Part shown: piece after piece, positions 1 to 15,135 of the stretch
Layout of the letters: each line of letters begins with the position of its first letter
Numbering within the stretch: position 1 is the stretch's first letter
NCBI RefSeq assembly: GCF_039545055.1
Contig: NZ_BAABRP010000015.1
Span: 13,011-77,010, forward strand
Origin: Deinococcus carri
GTDB taxonomy: Bacteria; Deinococcota; Deinococci; Deinococcales; Deinococcaceae
DNA: 64,000 nt
Direction: 5' to 3'
Translations under genes and position numbers: made by a program
The notes under the pieces: model-generated
The model's input: only the letters and a program-made list of their open reading frames with translations
What the model was told of the DNA's origin: nothing
The model's database searches: none

Positions 1-579
<579 letters not shown>

Positions 580-586
580 GGGGGGA

Positions 587-592
587 ATGATA
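587..592 (-). promoter_or_regulatory. -10 box TATCAT of a leaderless start
   Basis: TATCAT on the minus strand ends 7 nt before the kinase GTG, the geometry of leaderless Deinococcus genes. I see no convincing -35. Confidence 0.5.
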
Positions 593-597
593 GGGCT

Positions 598-756
598 TTC
601 AGCCGTCAGCGGCCAGCCGTCAGTCAGGGGCAGCGGTGAGCCATGAGCCATGAAAAAGATGGCTGACGCCAGAAGCAAAAGCTTGCGGGTGCCGGTTCAT
701 AGCCCATAGCTCAAAGCTTCAGAGCTTTACCGGCTGGCCGCTGGAAACTGGCGGCT
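598..756. repeat. Intergenic repeat cluster (CCGTCAGC/GGCCAGC palindromes plus a GAGCCATG...CATAGCTC element)
   Basis: The gap between the kinase and the protease holds no gene. It contains short GCCGTCAGCGGCCAGC-type palindromes at about 598-636 and 727-756, and between them (about 637-713) a copy of an element with ends GAGCCATGA and CATAGCTC that recurs near 31041-31125 and 62906-62975. The protease stop codon directly abuts the repeat. Confidence 0.7.
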
Positions 757-2081
<1,325 letters not shown>

Positions 2082-2214
2082 GGCCTGAAGTCTCCAGCGG
2101 TCAATGTAGCAGGCCATGCCGCCCGCGCGTGCCCACCACTCCCGCGGGATGCAGAAACGTTAAGGGCCTGCCGGGAAGGCGGGGCCAGGGGCGCTTCCCC
2201 GGTTGGCTGCGCGC

Positions 2215-3111
2215 TTATTTGTACTGCGGCCAGGGCCACGTCTTGAAGGTCACGTCCTGCCACTTGGGGTGCATGCCCTCGTCTTCTTGCAAGTTGACCA
2301 GTTTCTGCATGGCGCACTTCTGGTAGTCCAGCAGCAGCTTTTTCTTGTCGGGGGTCTTGAAGTCGCGGGTCGCCAGCACGCTCTGCACGGCGATGGTGGG
2401 CACGCTCTGGGCACCGAGGTTGGGGTAGAACAGCTTGGCCGGCGTGTAGATGGTGTTCAGCTTGGGTGTGGAAGGCACGGCGAGCAGCTGCACGCCGCTG
2501 AGGTTCTTGACCCAGGCGGCAGGCTGCCCCACGACCGCCAGCACCGCGTCCACCTGTCCCGCTTGCAGGGCGGCAAAGGCTGAGGCCTGGTCCTTGAAGG
2601 TCTGAATCTGGTACGGCACCTCGGTCATCGCGCCCACCACCCGCGCCGTGATGATGCTGCCGCCCCAGGCCCCCACCTTTTTGCCCTTGAGGTCGGCGAA
2701 GTTCTGCACACCCGTCACCGTGGTCTTGCCCAGGATGTTCTTCTTGACCACGGCGGGCCGGGCGAACAGGTGAATTTCCTCGTGGTGCAGGGGCAGCAGC
2801 GCGCGGATGCCCTCCACCCGGGGGTCCTTGTCGATCTGCTGCCGGGCCTTGAGCACGTCGCTCTGCACAAAGGCCAGCGACACCTCGTTGTTCAGCAGCA
2901 GGTCGATGTTTTCCAGGCTGCCGCTGGTGCCGCGTTCGCGCAGGTAGGCGCTCTGGGTGCAGAGCTGGCCGACGTTCTTGAACATGGCGCTGTAGGTGCC
3001 GGTGGGGCTGCCCGTAGCGACATTCAGCATGGGCGGGGCCGCCTGGGCCGCTCCGAGCGTCAGCAGCGAGCCGAGAAGCAGGTGGGCGGGCGAGATGCGG
3101 GTCCGGGTCAT
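2215..3111 (-). CDS. TAXI-family TRAP transporter solute-binding protein
   Basis: Periplasmic or lipid-exposed binding protein of the TAXI type. It has a signal peptide (about residues 1-25, ending AQAA), then VATGSPTGTY, a typical TAXI ligand-loop motif, and a two-lobed binding-protein pattern through about residue 298. The start at 3111 is supported by GGAGGT 8 nt upstream; a longer in-frame start exists at 3144. It is the last gene of a set with a coiled-coil membrane protein and a small membrane protein. No TRAP permease (fused DctQM) is encoded nearby, so its partner is elsewhere or it acts differently. Ligand unknown. Confidence 0.75.
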   Translation of the reverse strand: MTRTRISPAHLLLGSLLTLGAAQAAPPMLNVATGSPTGTYSAMFKNVGQLCTQSAYLRERGTSGSLENIDLLLNNEVSLAFVQSDVLKARQQIDKDPRVEGIRALLPLHHEEIHLFARPAVVKKNILGKTTVTGVQNFADLKGKKVGAWGGSIITARVVGAMTEVPYQIQTFKDQASAFAALQAGQVDAVLAVVGQPAAWVKNLSGVQLLAVPSTPKLNTIYTPAKLFYPNLGAQSVPTIAVQSVLATRDFKTPDKKKLLLDYQKCAMQKLVNLQEDEGMHPKWQDVTFKTWPWPQYK

Positions 3112-3140
3112 GGGGTACCTCCGGGGGTGGGAAGCGGAAT

Positions 3141-3323
3141 TCACTTGAGGTCGCCGTAGCCGGGTTCACCGGACACTGGGGGTGTATTCGGCAGACCCTG
3201 TGACGGGCCACTCGGCGTCTGGGCCGCGTCACCGAACGCGCCGCGCTGATCGAGCAGCACCACGGCGATGCAGGCCAGCAGAATCAGGCCCAGCAGCGCC
3301 GCGAGGACGCGCACCCGGCTCAC
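3141..3323 (-). CDS. Small single-pass membrane protein
   Basis: A 60-aa protein with one strongly hydrophobic helix (about residues 5-25, LAALLGLILLACIAVVLL) and a Pro/Gly/Ser-rich tail. Its GTG overlaps the TGA of the coiled-coil gene upstream (GTGA) and the TAXI gene follows 29 bp later, so it looks like the middle gene of one operon. No recognised family; function unknown. Confidence 0.65.
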   Translation of the reverse strand: MSRVRVLAALLGLILLACIAVVLLDQRGAFGDAAQTPSGPSQGLPNTPPVSGEPGYGDLK

Positions 3324-4057
3324 GCGCCGCTCCCGCCGGGGCGCGCGCTGCGCTGGCCGGTCGCCAGGGCCTGGTCGAGCAGTTCGGCGTTGCGTCCGGC
3401 ACGGCGAGCAATCTCCGACAGGGCCGATTCAGTCACGTGGCGGTCCTCGGCGCTGAGGTTGGCCTGCTGGAGGGCCGAGGCCACGTTGCCCTTGGCCTGC
3501 GCGAGCTGGGTGTCGATGCGGGCCTTTTTGATCTGGCGGTCGAACTCCGTGAGATCCTGCCGCAGGTCGTCGAGGTGGGTCTGCGCCCGCGCGAAGGCGT
3601 CGCGGCTCACCTGGAGGTCCTGCTCCCAGCGGGCCGTGTCGGCCGCGTCCATCTCGGCGCGGTTGGTATCGATCAGCCGCGCGAAGTCGGCGAGGTGCCC
3701 GTTGGCCTCGGCAAGCTGGCGGCCCTTGGCGGCGATCAGGTTCTCGAACTGCTGGCGCTGCACGATCAGGGTTTCCAGCGGCATTGCGCGCGCCACCGCC
3801 TCCTTGCCGCGCACCCGCACGGAATTCAGGGCCAGCAGCAGGGCGGGCATCAAAAAGATCACCGCCAGCACCGCCACGATCAGCGCCGCGACGGTCACGG
3901 TGGTCAGGGCGACCCCCGCCACGGCCACCGCGGCCCCGGCCAGCGCCGCCAGCGCCAGCACCGCTCCCCCGGTGTACAGCGCCACCCGCGCGGGGGTGAG
4001 GGGACCTGCGGCGGGCCGGGTGGCTATCACCGTTTCCTGACGCACCGGTTTGCTCAT
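3320..4057 (-). CDS. Membrane-anchored coiled-coil protein of unknown function
   Basis: A 245-aa protein. Residues about 22-75 form two hydrophobic helices (Ala/Val/Leu-rich), then about 85-215 is charged, heptad-rich and helical (RQQFENLIAAKGRQLAEAN onward), so a membrane hairpin with a long cytoplasmic coiled coil is likely. It faintly resembles PspA/phage-shock-type architecture but I would not assign it. It heads the three-gene set that ends with the TAXI binding protein. A TATAAG box sits 5 nt upstream of the ATG, consistent with a leaderless start. Confidence 0.7.
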   Translation of the reverse strand: MSKPVRQETVIATRPAAGPLTPARVALYTGGAVLALAALAGAAVAVAGVALTTVTVAALIVAVLAVIFLMPALLLALNSVRVRGKEAVARAMPLETLIVQRQQFENLIAAKGRQLAEANGHLADFARLIDTNRAEMDAADTARWEQDLQVSRDAFARAQTHLDDLRQDLTEFDRQIKKARIDTQLAQAKGNVASALQQANLSAEDRHVTESALSEIARRAGRNAELLDQALATGQRSARPGGSGA

Positions 4058-4153
4058 AGCCTCTTATACGTCGGAACAGGTCAGGGCGTTGCCAGTTCCC
4101 GCGTTTCAGTCCCGCCCCTGGCCCACTGAAACGCGCCCTGTCAGGCTGCTGCC

Positions 4154-4836
4154 ATGACATTGACCCAGCAGGAGGTGCAGCGCGTGACGGACCCGGCAGT
4201 GGCCCGCGCGCTCAGGCAGAACCATAGTTTTCTCGGGCAGTTCCTCCAGCCCCGCTCTCCCAGCGAGGTGACCCCGCGCCTGGGGATGGCCGCCAACCTC
4301 GCCCACCACCACGCCCGCAAGCTGGCTGAGCTGGGCCTGCTGTGGAGGCGAAACGCGAGGGCGGCAAGGTGTTTTACCAGCTCGCCGCGCGGGAGTTCCG
4401 GGTGCCCTCCGAGCTGCTGCCGCCGGGGGAGGAGGGGGGCAACGGCATGGCGGACCTGCGCGACCTGTCGGAAGCCTTCCTGCACGCCTACGAGCGCTCG
4501 TGGGGCCTGATGCACGCGGGTGAGGAGGACGTGTACGGCTTTGGCGACCGCGAGCGCCCCGCCCGGCCCCAGCCCCTGCCGGATGCCCCCGCCGCTGAAG
4601 CCTTCCCCACCCACCTGGACCGGTTGACGCTGAGGCTCACGCCGGAACGTTTCCAGCGCCTCGCCCGCGCGCTGAGTGCCCTGCTGGACGAGGCCGCGGC
4701 GGAAGGCATCCGCGGGGATGGACAGCCCTGCACCTTCGCACTGCTGGCCTTTCAGGGGGTCACGGGGGCCGACGCGGAGAACTTCCGGGGAATCTCGCGG
4801 GGCACCAACTCCTTCCTGGGTGCCCCGGCGACCTGA
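4154..4836 (+). pseudogene. Winged-helix (ArsR/MarR-like) regulator split by a -1 frameshift
   Basis: Two overlapping frames make one protein. From ATG 4154 the first frame gives an HTH-like region ending LAHHHARKLAELGLL. At about 4340 it loses sense (WRRNARAARCF), while the +2 frame resumes with VEAKREGGKVFYQL, the expected wing of a winged helix, and runs to TGA 4834-4836. Restoring one base near 4341 would give about 228 aa with a continuous LGLLVEAKREGG join. The C-terminal part (THLDRLTLRLTPERF) looks like a ligand or dimer domain. It is a real mutation, a sequencing error, or a recoding site. A CAGGCT box 6 nt before the ATG suggests a leaderless start. Confidence 0.75.
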
Positions 4837-4843
4837 GGCAGAC

Positions 4844-4886
4844 AACGAGAAACCCCCGCCCAGGCATCGGGCGGGGGTTTCTCGTT
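4844..4886. terminator. Bidirectional intrinsic terminator
   Basis: A perfect 17-bp inverted repeat (AACGAGAAACCCCCGCC and its complement) with a 9-nt loop lies between the convergent regulator and dehydrogenase genes. The GC core is flanked by A/T on both sides, so it can end transcripts from either direction. Confidence 0.85.
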
Positions 4887-4900
4887 GCGGGTCCTGGCTG

Positions 4901-6739
<1,839 letters not shown>

Positions 6740-6798
6740 GTCTCGTCTCCTCCGCGCGGGCGCTTCGCCTCCGGGGGCGAGGATGCCCGGCATGTTTG

Positions 6799-6804
6799 AT
6801 TGTA
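6799..6804 (-). promoter_or_regulatory. Candidate -10 TACAAT for the acyl-CoA dehydrogenase
   Basis: TACAAT on the minus strand, with an overlapping alternative TAGACT at 6808-6813, 60-70 nt upstream of the ATG. This leaves a normal leader with a Shine-Dalgarno. Confidence 0.4.
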
Positions 6805-6877
6805 CCGAGTCTAAAACGTTCGGGGGCAAAAGTCACGTGTGGCGCGTCACGGTCCTGTCCGGCCGGGCACTTTCGGG

Positions 6878-6891
6878 TATTCTGATCAGAA
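6878..6891 (+). promoter_or_regulatory. -10 box overlapped by a 12-bp palindrome upstream of the Crp/Fnr gene
   Basis: TATTCT (6878-6883) is overlapped by the perfect palindrome TTCTGATCAGAA (6880-6891), which ends 2 nt before the ATG. Position and symmetry suggest an operator, possibly autoregulatory (inference). Confidence 0.45.
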
Positions 6892-6893
6892 CC

Positions 6894-7583
<690 letters not shown>

Positions 7584-7715
7584 GACGGACTCCGATGGAA
7601 TCGTTGACGAAGTGATTCCATCCGGGCAGCGCGAGTGGGAGAAAAACGGGCTTCGGACGTGGAGTTTGCCCATCGGCTCTGTTCCGATGGCTAAACGGAA
7701 CAGACGGACTCCGTA
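7584..7715. mobile_element. Family A miniature inverted-repeat element, copy A4 (132 bp)
   Basis: Ends GACGGACTCCG and CGGACTCCGTA form terminal inverted repeats. TGA flanks it directly on both sides (7581-7583, which is the stop codon of the Crp gene, and 7716-7718). Internal hairpins: GATGGAATC/GATTCCATC, CCATCGG/CCGATGG and CTGTTCCG/CGGAACAG. No coding capacity. Confidence 0.8.
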
Positions 7716-7718
7716 TGA

Positions 7719-7912
7719 GCAATGGTGCCTACAGTTTTGCATCCTCTCGCGATAGGTGTATTCGAAAATAGCGTGTAGGGCGCAAAAAGCTCCTCTCCCC
7801 TTGCGGGGGACTCGCAGAGCTGCTTGCAGAGGGGTTGGGGAGGGGGGTGGACGGCAACGCCGTCCCAACGCTGAAAAGGTCCAGAAGGTTATGAAACTGT
7901 CCGCACCATTGC
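7719..7912. mobile_element. Second miniature element (type J, 194 bp) abutting copy A4
   Basis: Ends GCAATGGTGCCTACAGTTTTG and its near-complement (GCAATGGTGCGGACAGTTT on the other strand) form roughly 20-bp terminal inverted repeats. TGA flanks both ends (7716-7718 and 7913-7915); the left TGA is shared with copy A4. The interior holds hairpins such as GGACGGC-AAC-GCCGTCC. Together with A4 it fills the gap between the Crp gene and the glycosylase. Confidence 0.75.
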
Positions 7913-7921
7913 TGAGCCGGG

Positions 7922-8608
7922 CTACAGCGGGTCGCTGGGAACGGTCCTGCCCCGCACCGCCTCCCCCCGCGCGGCTTCCCGCAGCCGCCCCGCCTCGGCC
8001 CACAGCACCCGCGCGGCGAGCGTGCGGTAGGGCGACCACGCGGCCACCCACTGCGCCTGGGCGGTCCCGGCGGGCAGGCCGGGCGACAGGCGGGCGAGGC
8101 CCTGGCGCAGCACCAGGTCCCCGAAGCTGAACACGTCGGGCCGCGCCAGCGCGAACATCAGGAACATCTCCACCGTCCAGCGCCCGATGCCGGGCAAGGG
8201 CGTGAGGGCCGCGATCACGGCCTCGTCCGGCAGCGTGGCGAGGTGCGCGAAGTCCACCTGACCCGACAGGGCAGCGTCGGCCAGGGCGCGCACGGTGCGG
8301 ACCTTGGCCCACGACAGGCCCAGGGCGCGCAGGTCGTCGGGGGCGGCCCGCAGCAGCGTTTCCGGCGTCACGCGGCCCAGGGTCCCCTCCAGCCGCCCGT
8401 GAATGCTGGCCGCCGCCCGCGTGGAAAGCTGCTGCCCCACCACGCTCCGCACCAGCCGGCCGAAGGGGTCGGCGGCAGGCGTCAGCACCGGCAGGGGCGG
8501 CGTCCGGGCCAGCACCTCCGCCAGCGCCGGGTCGCGGGCCAGCCAGGCGAGCGCCCCGGCATGGTCGGTGAGTGGAACGAGGCTGGCAGCGGGCGGGAGG
8601 TCGGCCAT
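7922..8608 (-). CDS. alkA: DNA-3-methyladenine glycosylase II (AlkA-type, HhH-GPD)
   Basis: Base-excision repair glycosylase that removes alkylated purines. The HhH-GPD core is clear: VRSVVGQQLSTRAAASIHGR, the hairpin LPGIGRWTVEMFLMFAL (about residue 155) and the catalytic Asp in FSFGDLVLRQG. At 228 aa it matches the short AlkA2-like enzymes of Deinococcus rather than the longer E. coli AlkA with its N-terminal domain. An in-frame ATG at 8641 would add 11 residues (MGRNGCAPIAA); I see no Shine-Dalgarno at either start. Both neighbours are separated from it by promoters, so it is a single gene. Confidence 0.85.
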   Translation of the reverse strand: MADLPPAASLVPLTDHAGALAWLARDPALAEVLARTPPLPVLTPAADPFGRLVRSVVGQQLSTRAAASIHGRLEGTLGRVTPETLLRAAPDDLRALGLSWAKVRTVRALADAALSGQVDFAHLATLPDEAVIAALTPLPGIGRWTVEMFLMFALARPDVFSFGDLVLRQGLARLSPGLPAGTAQAQWVAAWSPYRTLAARVLWAEAGRLREAARGEAVRGRTVPSDPL

Positions 8609-8714
8609 CGCCGCTATTGGAGCGCACCCGTTGCGGCCCATGCGTGAGCCGGGGGGCGGGGGAACGTGAAGGAAAGATACGTTCTTTTCCCTCGTACCTG
8701 ACGGAGGTCAGGCC

Positions 8715-8720
8715 TAGCGT
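8715..8720 (+). promoter_or_regulatory. -10 box TAGCGT of a leaderless start
   Basis: TAGCGT ends 6 nt before the ATG at 8727. No Shine-Dalgarno is present. Confidence 0.5.
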
Positions 8721-8726
8721 GGACTC

Positions 8727-9185
8727 ATGAAACGAATCATGACTCTCCTGCTGGCGGCCCTGGTCGCCGCCCCGGCCGCCGCGCAGACCATCATCATCAC
8801 CCGGCCCGCCACGCCCGCGGCCCAGACCAGCGTGCCCAGCCTGCAAGAGGTGCCCAGTGGCTGGCGCGTTCTGACCGGCCGCATCCGCGCTCCCCAGGAG
8901 GTCCGCCTCCCCGCCGGCAGCATGGTGGTGCTGAGCGTTCAGGACGTGACCCGCGTCAACGGCAACCACCCCACGCTGGTGAAGGTCAACTTCCCCGCCA
9001 CGCGCCTCTCGGCCCCCTATCAGGTCCAGTACAACCCGGCCCGCCTGAATCCCCGCCGCGTCTACGTGCTGAATGTCCGGGTCACCGGCCCGAACGGCAA
9101 CGTGCTGTACACCAGCAGCCAGCAGCAGGAACTCCCGCGCACCCAGAACGCGGTGATGGACCTGCAGGTCAAGCCCGCGAGGTAA
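8727..9185 (+). CDS. Secreted YbaY-like beta-domain protein
   Basis: A 152-aa exported protein. The signal peptide ([20 protein letters not shown]) has a cleavable AXA site and no lipobox cysteine, so it is secreted rather than lipidated. The mature part ([30 protein letters not shown]... YVLNVRV) matches the YbaY/META-like beta-barrel family seen in envelope lipoproteins. Function is unknown. It ends in a convergent gap filled by a 17-bp stem palindrome. Confidence 0.75.
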   Translation: MKRIMTLLLAALVAAPAAAQTIIITRPATPAAQTSVPSLQEVPSGWRVLTGRIRAPQEVRLPAGSMVVLSVQDVTRVNGNHPTLVKVNFPATRLSAPYQVQYNPARLNPRRVYVLNVRVTGPNGNVLYTSSQQQELPRTQNAVMDLQVKPAR

Positions 9186-9200
9186 CAGCGATCAGCTTCC

Positions 9201-9251
9201 AGCGGCCAGCCGCCAGCTTCCAGTTCTTGCTGGGTGCTGGCGGCTGGCCGC

Positions 9252-9252
<1 letters not shown>
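9201..9252. repeat. Palindromic repeat, GGCCAGCCGCCAGC family (perfect 17-bp stem)
   Basis: Arms 9201-9217 and 9236-9252 are perfectly complementary around an 18-nt loop. It lies between convergent genes and the right arm ends on the first base of the SDR stop codon. Related palindromes occur at 598-636, 27533-27590, 37238-37282 and 38652-38702. It may serve as a shared 3' end structure. Confidence 0.75.
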
Positions 9253-9979
<727 letters not shown>

Positions 9980-9983
<4 letters not shown>

Positions 9984-10390
9984 GCTTTCCCCCGGCTCCG
10001 GGCCAGGTCCACCAGCGTCCGCGTCACGGTGTTGAGCGGGTAATCCGCCGCCTCCGCCAGCGGCACCCAGGCCCATTCCTCGATTTCCTCGTTGGGGGTG
10101 ATGTCCGGCGTGTCCGCCCTGGCGAAGAAGTCCACCAGCAGCATGTGCGCGGGCTTGTGGAACTCCTCGCTCAGCACCGCCTCCTGCGTCTGCGCGTACC
10201 GCACGTCCGAGAGCGCCAGGCCCGTCTCCTCACGGAACTCGCGCCGCACGGCGTCCGCCAGCGTCTCGCCCCACTCCACCTTGCCCCCCGGCACGCCCCA
10301 CCGCCCGCGCCATTTCGTCGTGCGGACCAGCAGGACGCGCCCGTCCGGTCCCCATACCAAGGCCCCCACGCAGACGACTGGTCTGTCCAT
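9980..10390 (-). CDS. Nudix hydrolase
   Basis: A 136-aa pyrophosphohydrolase. The Nudix box is complete at about residues 36-58 ([22 protein letters not shown], i.e. GX5EX7REVXEEXG-like), so Mg-dependent hydrolysis of a nucleoside diphosphate derivative is likely; the N-terminal [17 protein letters not shown] is typical. The substrate cannot be read from the sequence. The start is leaderless, with TACCCT 7 nt upstream, and the TA of that box belongs to a GTACGCGG palindromic repeat. Followed by the SDR gene with a GTGA overlap. Confidence 0.9.
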
Positions 10391-10397
10391 GACTGTC

Positions 10398-10403
10398 AGG
10401 GTA
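10398..10403 (-). promoter_or_regulatory. -10 box TACCCT formed at the end of a GTACGCGG repeat
   Basis: TACCCT on the minus strand, 7 nt before the Nudix ATG. Its first two bases are part of the palindromic repeat at 10401-10471. Confidence 0.5.
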
Positions 10404-10467
10404 CGCGGTCGGCGGGACGCGGTGCGCGGTCAAAGCGCTTTTCCTGCATCCCGCGCACCGCGTCCCG

Positions 10468-10471
<4 letters not shown>
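10401..10471. repeat. Family C palindromic repeat (GTACGCGG type), copy C1
   Basis: Arms 10412-10429 and 10451-10468 make a perfect 18-bp stem around a 21-nt loop containing GCGCTTTTCCTGC. One end forms the Nudix -10 box, the other overlaps the stop codon of the ABC fusion gene. Other copies are C2 to C5 in this list. Confidence 0.8.
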
Positions 10472-11946
<1,475 letters not shown>

Positions 11947-11960
11947 GCCGCCCGCCTCCC

Positions 11961-12857
<897 letters not shown>

Positions 12858-13043
12858 GCGGCTCCCTCCAGCGGGGCGGAAACCAGGGGGCCGGGAGAAG
12901 GCGCGGGCCGAATCATGCCCGCCAGCCTAGCGCGGTGGGTGCGGGGCGGTACGTGGGAGGGGAGGGCTGCATAAGCGGGTGGTCAAGGCGGGCACATCCG
13001 CCCGTGGTGACGGGCGCGGGAGCATAGGGACCGGAGGCTCCTC

Positions 13044-13361
13044 ATGGACGAAGGCAAACCCGGCAGCACCCCCCAGGCGGCGTCCTACATGGGCGCGGAG
13101 GGGGACACGCCCGACGCGAACACCAACCTCGACGCCAGCTTGCAGGGCGCAACCAGCCGTGCCGACCAGCAGGCCACCCGCAACATCGAGCAGCAGCACA
13201 CCGAAACGGACGGCCTGCCCGCCGGGCTGGAGAAGCAGAGCGATCCCGCCAAGCAGATGGACAACAGCGGCCTGCTCGACCCCACCGGAGAGGGCCGGGA
13301 CGCCGACATCATCGGCGCGAGCGGCGAGGACCGCAACGAGGAACGGGGCGGGGAACGCTGA
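13044..13361 (+). CDS. Small hydrophilic, Gly/Asp/Glu/Gln-rich protein (hydrophilin-like)
   Basis: A 105-aa protein with no hydrophobic core, no Cys, Trp or Phe, and about 13% Gly, dominated by D, E, N, Q, S, T and A. It is predicted to be disordered. GGAGGC lies 6 nt before the ATG. No domain recognised. Composition is like hydrophilins/LEA-type desiccation proteins, which would suit this organism, but this is inference from composition only. The next gene on the strand is the SRPBCC protein. Confidence 0.75.
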   Translation: MDEGKPGSTPQAASYMGAEGDTPDANTNLDASLQGATSRADQQATRNIEQQHTETDGLPAGLEKQSDPAKQMDNSGLLDPTGEGRDADIIGASGEDRNEERGGER

Positions 13362-13480
13362 GCCGGATGCCCACGGCCCAGCAGCTCCCTTCCTGTCCAC
13401 CCTTTTAATGTGGGTTGGGGAAGGATTCACCCGAACAGGACCGGGCGGCCCCTAGACTGCCTGGAGCGGAGGAACGACCT

Positions 13481-14158
13481 ATGAGCGCGAACATGGACAA
13501 CTCGAACAGCAAGGAAGCCAGCAAGAGCATGGACCAGAGCCGCCTGATCGGCGGTGCGGCCGGCGGTGCCCTGATGCTGCTGGGCCTGCGGAAGAAGGGC
13601 CTGATGGGCCTGGGGATGGCGGCGGTCGGGGGCTACCTCGCCTACCGCGCCGCGACCGGCAACGACCCCGTGATGGCGGCGGCAGGCCTCAGCGGCAACG
13701 CGGCGGCGGCCAAGCCGATCTTCGTGGAGCACAGCGTGGTGATCGACCGCCCCGCGCAGCAGGTCTATGCCTACTGGCGTCAACTGGAAAATCTGCCGCG
13801 CATCATGAGCCACCTGGAGAGCGTCACGGTTCTCGACGAGCGCCGCAGCCGCTGGGTCGCCAAGGCCCCGCTGGGCACCCATGTCGAGTGGGAAGCCGAG
13901 ATCGTGAACGACAAGCCCGGCGAGCGCATCGGCTGGCACAGCCTGCCCGGCGCGACCGTGGACAATGCGGGCAGCGTGCAGTTCGAGAGCCTGCCCAACG
14001 GTGGCACCCGCGTTCACGTCGCCCTCTCGTACCGTCCGCCCGCCGGGGCGCTAGGCGCGGCCGTCGCCAAGCTGTTCGGTGAGGAACCCAGCCAGCAGAT
14101 CGCCGACGACCTCCAGAACTTCAAGCAGACCTTCGAGGGAGCCAACCCCCGGGCCTGA
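13481..14158 (+). CDS. SRPBCC-fold protein with N-terminal membrane segment
   Basis: A 225-aa protein. Residues about 20-55 are a Gly/Ala-rich hydrophobic region ([22 protein letters not shown]), resembling the DUF2892-type anchor. Residues about 80-215 form a polyketide cyclase/dehydrase (SRPBCC) domain, seen in [18 protein letters not shown] and [12 protein letters not shown]. Such domains bind hydrophobic ligands in a deep cavity; the ligand is unknown. The start at 13481 is preceded by GGAGGA; a TAGACT box lies at 13453-13458. A terminator follows at once. Confidence 0.85.
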   Translation: MSANMDNSNSKEASKSMDQSRLIGGAAGGALMLLGLRKKGLMGLGMAAVGGYLAYRAATGNDPVMAAAGLSGNAAAAKPIFVEHSVVIDRPAQQVYAYWRQLENLPRIMSHLESVTVLDERRSRWVAKAPLGTHVEWEAEIVNDKPGERIGWHSLPGATVDNAGSVQFESLPNGGTRVHVALSYRPPAGALGAAVAKLFGEEPSQQIADDLQNFKQTFEGANPRA

Positions 14159-14174
14159 TGCGGTCCAGCGGGAG

Positions 14175-14204
14175 GGAGCGGCGCGTAGAGTGCCGCTCCT
14201 TTTC
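14175..14204 (+). terminator. Intrinsic terminator after the SRPBCC gene
   Basis: GGAGCGGC and GCCGCTCC arms followed by TTTT, 17 nt after the stop codon. Confidence 0.8.
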
Positions 14205-14218
14205 CTTGTCGGACCAGA

Positions 14219-14258
14219 GGGGAGGGGCCGCCCAGCAGTTCCGGGCGGCCCCTTCCCC
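14219..14258. terminator. GC-rich hairpin at the 3' end of the minus-strand lipoprotein gene
   Basis: Arms GGGGAGGGGCCGCCC and GGGCGGCCCCTTCCCC (one bulge) with a 9-nt loop. It has no clear U-run, so it is a candidate only. Confidence 0.5.
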
Positions 14259-14267
14259 TGTCCGTGC

Positions 14268-14732
14268 TCACCAGTTCAGGTCGTAGCCGGTCACGCGCCC
14301 CGGCTGGGTCACGGTGAACGGCGTGGTGCTGGTGTTCACCAGGTTCCACCCGGCCTTCAGGCCCACCAGGTCGGCCAGCGCGCCGCCCCGGCTGTAGACG
14401 AGGTACTTCTGGTTGTCGTGGGTGCGCGGCTCGCCGCTGTTGTACTGCCGGTCGCTGTTGGTGTCCACGTAGGCGATGACCTGATACAGGCCCTCGGCGG
14501 GAGCAGCGGGCCAGTCCACCCCGAACACGCCCCGGTTGCCCAGCGACACGTCGATCTGCGGCACGTTGGCGTTCACCACGCCGCCCAGACTCGCCCCCAA
14601 CAGCGCCAGCCGGACGTTCCCGGCGGTGGGAGGGGTACCCGTCAACGTGCCCGTCACGTCATAGTTGGAGGGAGTGCCGAACAGCCCGCAGGAGGCGAGT
14701 GCCAGCGGCAGCAGCAGCAGCGTCCTTTTCAT
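14268..14732 (-). CDS. Putative lipoprotein of unknown function
   Basis: A 154-aa protein with a lipoprotein signal peptide and lipobox LASC at residues 12-15, so Cys15 is the predicted lipidation site. The mature part is beta-rich with YQVIAYVDTNSDRQYNSGE, which resembles the DUF2141-like or calcium-binding beta sandwich style (DTNSD loop), but I cannot assign a family. It stands alone between two terminator-like hairpins and the hypothetical gene further along. Confidence 0.75.
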   Translation of the reverse strand: MKRTLLLLPLALASCGLFGTPSNYDVTGTLTGTPPTAGNVRLALLGASLGGVVNANVPQIDVSLGNRGVFGVDWPAAPAEGLYQVIAYVDTNSDRQYNSGEPRTHDNQKYLVYSRGGALADLVGLKAGWNLVNTSTTPFTVTQPGRVTGYDLNW

Positions 14733-14823
14733 GCGCTCAGCGTGAAGGAAAGGACCTCCCGGCGAGTTAGAGGCGGGTAAAACGGGGTTGGTCTCCCCGG
14801 AATGGGGCGGGCGTGGGGACGGG

Positions 14824-15131
<308 letters not shown>

Positions 15132-15135
<4 letters not shown>

